38,552 nucleotides of DNA, taken from contig JAQUVE010000009.1 of NCBI GenBank assembly GCA_028693565.1, forward strand, positions 1-38,552, written 5' to 3'. Below, piece after piece: positions 15,471-22,767 of the stretch. The translations under genes and the position numbers were made by a program. A model generated the notes under the pieces. That model was not told the DNA's origin. It searched no databases and saw only the letters and a program-made list of their open reading frames with translations. The stretch comes from Sulfurospirillaceae bacterium (GTDB lineage Bacteria; Campylobacterota; Campylobacteria; Campylobacterales; Sulfurospirillaceae). Within the stretch, counting starts at the first letter, position 1. The number at the start of each line of letters is the position of its first letter.

Positions 15471-17831
15471 TTAAAGCGTACTAAAGTCAACCGTAACTTC
15501 ATCAATACTACTTTCAGGTAAGAATTTTTGTGCATACTCTAGATAGAGCCCTGATTCATAAAAAAACTTTACCAGCTCCTTATCCAAATCATCATCTTTA
15601 GCCATAAAATAGAGTATTTTCATTGATGCTGAGACAGGATTGCCTTTTTTGTACGGTCTATCACTTGCTGTGAGTGCTTCAAAAATATCTGCAATGGCTA
15701 AAATGCGTGCTTCAAAACTAATTTCATCCCCTTTAAGTCCTTGCGGATAGCCTTTGCCATTGATTTTCTCATGGTGGTTTCCTGAAATTTGAGGGATTTC
15801 TTTATATTTTTTTGGAAAAGGTAGATTGTTTAAAATATCGATGCTAATTTTTGCGTGTTCATTGATGATGTCACGTTCTTCTTTAGTAAGAGTACCTCTT
15901 TGAACACTTAAATTATAGGCTTCATTCTCCGTAAGAAGTCGATAGCTTACACCGTCAATCACCCATGGGTTTTCCTGCATTGATTGTATTGACGCAATGG
16001 ACTCATCACGTGTAAATTCGCTACCTTTATTGCTGGTTTGAATAATTTGTAAGTACTCTTCTAATAGTTGTGTCTTTTCGATTTTTTCTTGGCTGCTTAT
16101 CTTGCCTTCTAGAAAAGCGATATGCAAAGCTTTTTTAATCACTTCAAAACGGCATTCAACCAGTGCAATGCGGTCAAAAATAGTTTCAAGCTTAGTCGAT
16201 TTGTCGACGACTTGTTCAGGCGTGGCAAGTTTTCCAATGTCATGCATCAAGGCTGCAAAATTGATCTGTCTTAATTCTTTAAAGGAAAAGGTTTTATGTG
16301 CATAGGTGGTCGAATCTTCATTGACAGCATCAGCGATCATTTGTGTTAAATAAACCATACGCTCAATATGCCCAGCAGTATACGGGGACTTCTTGCTAAT
16401 TGCAAAAATGATGCTACGTAAAAAGGCTTCAAGTAAGGTTTCCAAGCCTTGAATAAGTGTTGTGTTGGTAATGGCAATAGCAGCTTGTGAAGCTAATGAG
16501 AGGCATATTTTTTCATCTTCTCCACTAAACGCAATTGCTTCATGATGGTGAATATTAGGAGATTGCTTATTAAGCAATTGTAAAACACCGATGACTTCTT
16601 GTTCATGGTTAATCAATGGAATAACAAGCATTGATTTTGAGCGATACCCTGTGCCTTCGTCAAATTTTTTGGTTCCTTCAAAAGAAAACCCTTCAACAGT
16701 GTAAACATCAGGAATATTAATAACTCGATTTTCAAGGGCACATGTCACCGCAACCATCTTAGTGTTGGGTGAACCATCTTCAAGATAAAGAGATAATGGA
16801 GGCCATTTAATGGGTTCGCTCGTTCCTCCCATTTTAATGCCTAAAGAGTCCGTTTGTGCTACTTTAAAACGCAGTGTTCGCTCATCCATCAAATACAATG
16901 TTCCAGCATCCGCATTGGTCAGTTGTTTAGCTTCTGTGACAATCATTTCCAAAAGGGCATCATGATTGGCGTGTGCAGAGAGGGCGGCACCAATGCGCGT
17001 TAATTTGGTAATGATTTCTTGCGTTGAGCTTTTTTCAGGCGCATGTAATAGTCCTGTTTGAAGGTCTATGGTTTCACCATCATGTAAAATATGGTCTTCT
17101 GGGATACCTATATTGATAAGTTCTTGTGTCGTTTGTTGCGTATAAAATGGCTTAAGGTGATTGATATAGATGTGAACTTCTGGGCGACGTAAAAATGCCA
17201 ACTCTTCATTAAAAATTTTTGAAGTAAGGTGCTTACTATCTTTAGCGATTTTCGCAAGGTTATTTGGAAAAGAAACATCTATGATTAAGGCCTTAATATC
17301 AGTGCGGTTATTGATAGTATCCCAAAGTATTGGATTGCGATAGGTATCTCCTGAGAAGATAACACTGCTACCATTTTGTTCAATAATATAGCCACAGCAT
17401 GCAATGGTGTGGTTAGAGAGGATAGGCGTTAAGGTAATACCATCTTCTACTTCATAAGCTTTATTAGGTTCAATTTCGATATAGATAACGGAAGGTGTGG
17501 TTTGTCCTAGAAGGTTTATTTCGCTAAAGTTTGGCCAAATATCCCAGTTAAAAATATGTTTTTTGATAGTAGCTATGGTTTCAGGTAGTCCATAAAGATA
17601 CAAAGGATGCGTACGATTGGCAAAGCTATTATCCATTAAGAAAGCACTATCGATGATGTGGTCTAGGTGTGCGTGTGAAAAAAAGATATGGTTAATATGT
17701 AAGGCCTCTTCTCCAAGAGCATGCATGATATTGCCTGCGTCAATGAGTGTGTGCTTTGTAACTTGCAGGCATGTCGTAAAGGTATTAGTAGATCGACTGC
17801 CTTGAGCGCCTAAAATTTTGATATGACTCAT
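15471..17831 (-). CDS. Class II cyclic-nucleotide phosphodiesterase-like MBL domain fused to GAF and HD-GYP domains
   Basis: A 786-residue three-domain protein. Residues ~1-255 are metallo-beta-lactamase fold with HAHLDH at 53-58, SNHTIACCGY, IFSGDT and SKHLT, resembling class II cAMP phosphodiesterases (CpdP-like). Residues ~270-430 are a GAF domain (DALLEMIVTEAKQLTNADAG, then LEDGSPNTKM and MLVIPLINHEQEVIGVLQLLN). Residues ~460-770 are HD-GYP: LMHDIGK with H530-D531, a long insertion, then HHEKINGKGYPQGL (GYP at 694-696), close to the canonical HHERLDGSGYP. It could hydrolyse both a 3',5'-cyclic mononucleotide and c-di-GMP. It is the last gene of the operon, three bases after the cyclase gene. 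Confidence 0.88.
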   Translation of the reverse strand: MSHIKILGAQGSRSTNTFTTCLQVTKHTLIDAGNIMHALGEEALHINHIFFSHAHLDHIIDSAFLMDNSFANRTHPLYLYGLPETIATIKKHIFNWDIWPNFSEINLLGQTTPSVIYIEIEPNKAYEVEDGITLTPILSNHTIACCGYIIEQNGSSVIFSGDTYRNPILWDTINNRTDIKALIIDVSFPNNLAKIAKDSKHLTSKIFNEELAFLRRPEVHIYINHLKPFYTQQTTQELINIGIPEDHILHDGETIDLQTGLLHAPEKSSTQEIITKLTRIGAALSAHANHDALLEMIVTEAKQLTNADAGTLYLMDERTLRFKVAQTDSLGIKMGGTSEPIKWPPLSLYLEDGSPNTKMVAVTCALENRVINIPDVYTVEGFSFEGTKKFDEGTGYRSKSMLVIPLINHEQEVIGVLQLLNKQSPNIHHHEAIAFSGEDEKICLSLASQAAIAITNTTLIQGLETLLEAFLRSIIFAISKKSPYTAGHIERMVYLTQMIADAVNEDSTTYAHKTFSFKELRQINFAALMHDIGKLATPEQVVDKSTKLETIFDRIALVECRFEVIKKALHIAFLEGKISSQEKIEKTQLLEEYLQIIQTSNKGSEFTRDESIASIQSMQENPWVIDGVSYRLLTENEAYNLSVQRGTLTKEERDIINEHAKISIDILNNLPFPKKYKEIPQISGNHHEKINGKGYPQGLKGDEISFEARILAIADIFEALTASDRPYKKGNPVSASMKILYFMAKDDDLDKELVKFFYESGLYLEYAQKFLPESSIDEVTVDFSTL

Positions 17832-17834
17832 TAT

Positions 17835-20048
17835 TTATCCTTTACTCGTGTGCACAAATACACCATTAAAATTTTCAGGAGGCATTTCAATATAGTGCTG
17901 ACAGCGTTCTATATAAATGTTATAGATAGCATGATTTGTTTTGTGCTCATTTGCTTCTAGTACTTTAAAACGTTCCAATGCTTTTTCAAATAAAGCCTCT
18001 TTATACCACACAATAGCTTCATGGTACAGTGAAAGTTCTTCTATGATAGCCTCTTTTGTAACATCAAAGAGATACTCTTCGGCAATATCAAAATCATGTA
18101 TTTGCCAAATTTCGATTGGTTCGCTTTTTCCTTTTACTGTTACAAGATCCAAAAATCGGTAGATGTAAGCTCCCGTCAATTGGGATTTTGTAAAGTTAGA
18201 GATGTTAAGCTTCGAGTTGTAATATTTACATAAAGACTCAAGTCTAGATCCAAGATTGATAGGGTCTCCAATAACGGTATAATCACTTCGCCCGCTTGAG
18301 CCCATCTCTCCGACAATTGCGACACCTGTATTTAGACCGATACCGATATCGATAATAGGAACGCCTTTTTTAGCAGACATTTTGACAACGTTTTCAAATT
18401 CAAGGTTGTTCTTAATCGTTTCATTGAGTGATTTTAAGCGGTGGAGTTGTTCAAGTGCTGCACTTACAGCTTTATCGGCATGATTTGGTACATCCAATGG
18501 GGCATTCCAATACGCCATAATAGCATCACCAATGAACTTATCAACCGTTCCCCCTGTTTTGATGATGATTTCAGTCATAGGGTCCATATAGGTATTCATA
18601 AAACGGATAAGATTTTTTGGGTTCCCCATCGCTTCTGAAATGTTGGTAAAGTTACGAACATCAGAGAAAAAGACGGTAATCTCCTTTTCCATACCCGCTA
18701 GTACGTTATCTTTACTGGATAAGATATCATTCATAACTGCTGGGCTTACTTTACTTGCGAACTTACCTTTAATGAGTTCTTTTTGTTTAATCTCTAGAAA
18801 ATAATTTACACCTTGACCAATTAAAAAGAGAGAGTTGATACAAAAAAATGGAATAACAGTGTTAAAGATAATGCCATCGTTCATCATATAAAGATAGTGT
18901 TCCGTAATTAAAATAACATTGAGTGTTATTAATGCAAGGAAACTTGTAATCGCACTGGCAAAAAGAAGACTTATAAACGTTAACAAACAAATAAATATAA
19001 TACTGAGCATATCAACACCCACAGCCCAAATGGGTTTTGCTAGAAAGTGTTGGTTAAGAATGTTATCTAATGCATTGGCGTGAACTTCAACCCCAGGATA
19101 GACGCTATCAAAAGGAGTGCTTCGTAAGTCGAGTAAGCCCGCTGCAGAAGTTCCTAACAAAGCAATTTTATCTTTTATAAAGAGAGGGTTCACTGTTTTG
19201 TTGTAAACATCAAGTGCGGAGATATAGCGAAAGCTTTTTTGTTTTCCCCGATAATTGACTAACATACGGCCATAATAATCTGTGGGTATCAAAATGTCTC
19301 CTAGTTGTATACCGCTAACCCCTTTTTCATCGTATTGAATAGCAATTTTCTTTTGGTCAAAAACTATGCGCATCATTTCTAAGCTGAGTGCAGGATAAAT
19401 AATTCCATTGTATTCCATGACTAATGGAATACTACGTACGATACCATCACTATCGGGGATAGTGTTAAAGTAACCATTTGAATAAGCACTCTGCTGAATT
19501 TGAGGAATATTTAAAATGGTGCGATAAGGTTTGATAATCGTAGAGTTTTGAGGTTTATTTTGTTCTATGATGATGGCGTTACTTTTTGGAGAAGACTCTG
19601 GTGCAATGCCATCATTTTGTAGAGCAAAAACATAGCCAATAATGGTAGGTGTATTGCCAATCGTTTCTGCCAAAAGAGCATCATAATCCACCACATTGTT
19701 ATAAGGCATCCCTAATTTTTGCAATACTTTTTTAGGGGAACTATTGTCTGCTTCTGCAAAGACAACGTCTAATCCTAAAATGGCAATACCGTAATCACTT
19801 AGATTTTGAAGGAGTGTGGCAACTTTATCTCTACTCCATGGCCACTGGCCCAGTGATTTTAAACTTTTCTCATCAATATCAATAATGACAATAGAAGCAT
19901 CACCTTTTTCCTCACCTCGAAACATAAACATCAAATCTTTGATTTTATATTCAAAAGGCATAAAAACGTTAGAAAATTTATAGTAGCCAACAACTCCTAC
20001 AACGATGATAAGTAGTGTAAAAAGAAGTTGGACTACGGATTTCTTCAT
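17835..20048 (-). CDS. CHASE2-domain class III adenylate cyclase
   Basis: A 737-residue membrane enzyme. An N-terminal membrane helix precedes an extracytoplasmic CHASE2 domain (~30-330; IVIIDIDEKSLKSLGQWPW, YNVLLAET-like segment, IFKD... and GLLDLRSTPFDSVYPGVEVHA). Three membrane helices follow (~340-420), then a class III cyclase domain. Metal-binding Asp463 (FFSDVRNFT) and Asp508 (DKFIGDAIMAYW) are present, Lys504 and the DYTVIGD Asp select adenine, and INLGSRLE supplies the transition-state Asn and Arg. A C-terminal ~80-residue helical/TPR-like tail is additional. All catalytic residues are intact, so cAMP synthesis is expected. It starts two bases after the barrel gene; the periplasmic CHASE2 domain could sense the FecR/Slam-like components encoded upstream. 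Confidence 0.92.
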   Translation of the reverse strand: MKKSVVQLLFTLLIIVVGVVGYYKFSNVFMPFEYKIKDLMFMFRGEEKGDASIVIIDIDEKSLKSLGQWPWSRDKVATLLQNLSDYGIAILGLDVVFAEADNSSPKKVLQKLGMPYNNVVDYDALLAETIGNTPTIIGYVFALQNDGIAPESSPKSNAIIIEQNKPQNSTIIKPYRTILNIPQIQQSAYSNGYFNTIPDSDGIVRSIPLVMEYNGIIYPALSLEMMRIVFDQKKIAIQYDEKGVSGIQLGDILIPTDYYGRMLVNYRGKQKSFRYISALDVYNKTVNPLFIKDKIALLGTSAAGLLDLRSTPFDSVYPGVEVHANALDNILNQHFLAKPIWAVGVDMLSIIFICLLTFISLLFASAITSFLALITLNVILITEHYLYMMNDGIIFNTVIPFFCINSLFLIGQGVNYFLEIKQKELIKGKFASKVSPAVMNDILSSKDNVLAGMEKEITVFFSDVRNFTNISEAMGNPKNLIRFMNTYMDPMTEIIIKTGGTVDKFIGDAIMAYWNAPLDVPNHADKAVSAALEQLHRLKSLNETIKNNLEFENVVKMSAKKGVPIIDIGIGLNTGVAIVGEMGSSGRSDYTVIGDPINLGSRLESLCKYYNSKLNISNFTKSQLTGAYIYRFLDLVTVKGKSEPIEIWQIHDFDIAEEYLFDVTKEAIIEELSLYHEAIVWYKEALFEKALERFKVLEANEHKTNHAIYNIYIERCQHYIEMPPENFNGVFVHTSKG

Positions 20049-20050
20049 AA

Positions 20051-21358
20051 TTAAAATGTGTAAACTGCATTCAGTAATGCAGTAATTTTGTCATAATTAA
20101 AAGGATCATGATTAGAACTATTGTCGGAGTACGTTACAATTGCATTGACCATAAAATTATCTCTAATGCTATATCCCAGTGTTAACTCATACTCATCCCG
20201 TGTATCAGCTCGCTTTGTTCCATATAAGGCATCTGTCTTATCATAATCAGTAGTGCTATAAGTGTATCCTACCGATGTTCGAATACCATTTGTAAAGGTT
20301 TTTGCTAACTGTGCTGCGTAGCTCCATCCTGTGCTAGCGACATCGGTACGACCTTGGTTAACTTCGCCATTGGACGTATAACTTGTTGTTAAGGAGAGCA
20401 TAATAGGATCAGTTCCTAACGCCTTTTTGTAAGAGGCAAAGAAAATATTGGCAATGACATCTTGATTACGATCTTGGTCATAATAGCCTCTTTTATACGT
20501 ATAGCCTCCTTCAACCTGCGACGATGAGTCTAAAAGGTAGGATGCTTTGGCGGTTGAGCTGAGATTGTACATATAGCCTTTACCATCTAAATAGATACGA
20601 TCATAGGTTAGAGGGAAAGAGAGTTTATAGCTATTTTCACTGTAAGTAGGCGCCATTGTGAGTGAAAAAAGTGAAAGGTCATTGTTGCTTTGTTTCGAAT
20701 TCATTTTGGTATACGCAACAAAATTATCTTCTAAAGTCCACCCTTTACGTTCCCCAAAATCATAATTATGGTTGAGCACAAAAGTTGCAAAAAGATTGCT
20801 ATCGCTGACTTTATCATTACCCGTTATTGGGACATTAAAAGCAGGTACGATAAACTCTTTATGCCCTATGTCATTATTGGCGTTGCTGTCATATCCTCCA
20901 CCCACAATGAGGGCGCCATTAAAAATATGACGCGTCATAGACTCATCAATTTTTCTTTGAAAAGCCAGTGCCACTTCTCGGATATTAGTAGGGATATTTT
21001 CTTTTAAAACCGCATCTAGTTCAGCTTTGGCTGATTCAAATTGTTGTGTTTCAAAATAAAGGCGTGCTAATTCCATATGCGTTCTAGTATGGCTAGGATT
21101 GAGTATTAGAACCCTATCAAAAGCTGTGATAGCTTGGTCGTACATCTTAAGCTCTAAGGCACAACGCCCAAGGAAAAAGTTCAACTCAGCATTTTCAGGA
21201 GTATTGAGGCTAAGTTCTTCAAATAAAGCATACGCTTTTTGAAAATCTCCAGTATTATAGCTTTGTTGCGCTTCTTGATAAATTCTTTCCGCAGGTGCTC
21301 CTTCTGCGTATAAGCTAACAGAAAGAAGTGCTATGAGAGTTACATGAGAGAGTTTCAT
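20051..21358 (-). CDS. TPR plus outer-membrane beta-barrel protein, Slam-like (DUF560/type XI secretion)
   Basis: A 435-residue protein with a signal peptide (ending YAEGA), TPR repeats over residues ~20-135 (YQEAQQSYNTGDFQKAYALF, AELNFFLGRCALELKMYDQA, THMELARLYFETQQFESAKA), then ~290 residues of alternating strands starting GALIVGGGYDSNAN and ending in YTF, the aromatic end expected for a barrel. This two-part build (periplasmic TPR, C-terminal barrel, Y/GYDSN at the junction) matches surface lipoprotein assembly modulators. The upstream gene encodes a protein with three TbpB-like units, the domain carried by known Slam cargo, and the genes overlap by one base (TAATG). The family call is moderate because barrel sequences diverge strongly. 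Confidence 0.75.
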   Translation of the reverse strand: MKLSHVTLIALLSVSLYAEGAPAERIYQEAQQSYNTGDFQKAYALFEELSLNTPENAELNFFLGRCALELKMYDQAITAFDRVLILNPSHTRTHMELARLYFETQQFESAKAELDAVLKENIPTNIREVALAFQRKIDESMTRHIFNGALIVGGGYDSNANNDIGHKEFIVPAFNVPITGNDKVSDSNLFATFVLNHNYDFGERKGWTLEDNFVAYTKMNSKQSNNDLSLFSLTMAPTYSENSYKLSFPLTYDRIYLDGKGYMYNLSSTAKASYLLDSSSQVEGGYTYKRGYYDQDRNQDVIANIFFASYKKALGTDPIMLSLTTSYTSNGEVNQGRTDVASTGWSYAAQLAKTFTNGIRTSVGYTYSTTDYDKTDALYGTKRADTRDEYELTLGYSIRDNFMVNAIVTYSDNSSNHDPFNYDKITALLNAVYTF

Positions 21359-22767
21359 TATCGTACCGCCTTAAATACGCCAACAGCGGTTGCCGTTGCC
21401 GTTGCTGCATTAAAAGTACCACCAACCGCTTGAGCTTGGTCTCCATAAAATTTACCTTTGATAGCACCTGCCGTGACAGGAACTGCTAATTCTGTTGTTA
21501 CTGTTCCTGTTAATCCATCACTAAACACACCATTGGTCACCGTAGGGGTGGTAAGTGTTGGTTTTAAATTCCATAGTTTATCATTAGCGGAAAATTTAAT
21601 CCAGCTATAGCTAGAGTCGTTATAGATGGAATTAGCTCCCCCACCAAAATCAAATTTGAGTTGAACACTATTGGCTGCATTGTTGTCTATATCATAGAGC
21701 ATACCAGCTTCTTCAACATTGCCTAAAACTTTACCTGTGTATGTGTAGTAAGTATTGGGTGTAAGTGCATTGATATATGCTATAGCGGCTGTTGCATTGG
21801 TCTCATCCCCTCCTACCCAGTAGTTTTGAGTATTGGTGAGTTTGGAGCTATCTTGCGAATTAACTGCCCAATATCCCCATGAAACATAGTCGTTTGGTTC
21901 AGTATTGTCCGTTACCATATACCCTTTGTTTGCATCAAAATCTTTAATAGCAAAATTATTTCTATCAGTGTAAGTCATACTAGCATCCCCAAGACCGAGG
22001 GCAGATTGACTAAGTGTAAAATTACCTGCTCGATCTGCGTAAGTGATACTTCCTGAAATTCTTGGCGTATTAGTAGTGTTAATAGTAAGGTCTAGCGTAT
22101 CAGATGAACTTAGATAAAGAGCATTACTTACCGTGTATTCTGAAGTAGCAAATCCTGTAAAGTTAACACTGCCTACATCAGTTGTAATAGTGTCTAGGGC
22201 TGGACTGAAGCTTAAAGGGTAATAAAACCCACTGGTTTTAATGGTTTTAAAAACGCCTAAAGCGGTAAGGTTACTATCGCTTGTTGCTTGAAATGTTCCC
22301 CCTAAAGCCTTTGCTTCATCTCCATAAAAAACACCATCAATAGAACTACTAATGATGCTAGCACCACCTCCATTAGAGGTTCCACTATCAAAAAAACCAC
22401 TAAATGTGCCATTAGTTGTGAAGGCCATGTCTGCTCCAGGAGGTTTTAAAAGCCATGTTGCTCCATTGGATACAAAAGTAATATAACTGTGATACGCATC
22501 AATGGGATCTAATTCGCCAAGATTAAATTGGAACTGAACTTTGTTAGTTACAATATCTTCATCAATAGCGTAGCGTGTGCCACTCGCATAAGTACTACCT
22601 ATAACATTGCCCGTATAGGTAAGTATAGGAGCTTCATTAGGATAAATGCGTAAACTGTAAATATACCCGCCAGCGTTTTCTCGATTAAGCCCAGCTACCC
22701 AGTAGTTATCGGCACTCGCTATAAGCGTGCTATTGTTGTCCATCTCTGCTGATGTCCATTTACCCAA
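21358..22767 (-). CDS. Downstream part of the split FecR/TbpB-like protein (469 aa)
   Basis: The downstream open frame, containing the rest of unit two (GVFYGDEAKALGGTFQATSD) and all of unit three (GKFYGDQAQAVGGTFNAATA), ending GVFKAVR. The TTG at 22767 is merely the first possible start after the frameshift, within the LYWGKWTS repeat text, with no ribosome-binding site and no signal peptide; it is unlikely to be translated on its own. It overlaps the Slam-like gene by one base (TAATG), so ribosomes arriving here would feed the next gene; a frameshift therefore could also lower downstream expression. Confidence 0.6.
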   Translation of the reverse strand: MGKWTSAEMDNNSTLIASADNYWVAGLNRENAGGYIYSLRIYPNEAPILTYTGNVIGSTYASGTRYAIDEDIVTNKVQFQFNLGELDPIDAYHSYITFVSNGATWLLKPPGADMAFTTNGTFSGFFDSGTSNGGGASIISSSIDGVFYGDEAKALGGTFQATSDSNLTALGVFKTIKTSGFYYPLSFSPALDTITTDVGSVNFTGFATSEYTVSNALYLSSSDTLDLTINTTNTPRISGSITYADRAGNFTLSQSALGLGDASMTYTDRNNFAIKDFDANKGYMVTDNTEPNDYVSWGYWAVNSQDSSKLTNTQNYWVGGDETNATAAIAYINALTPNTYYTYTGKVLGNVEEAGMLYDIDNNAANSVQLKFDFGGGANSIYNDSSYSWIKFSANDKLWNLKPTLTTPTVTNGVFSDGLTGTVTTELAVPVTAGAIKGKFYGDQAQAVGGTFNAATATATAVGVFKAVR

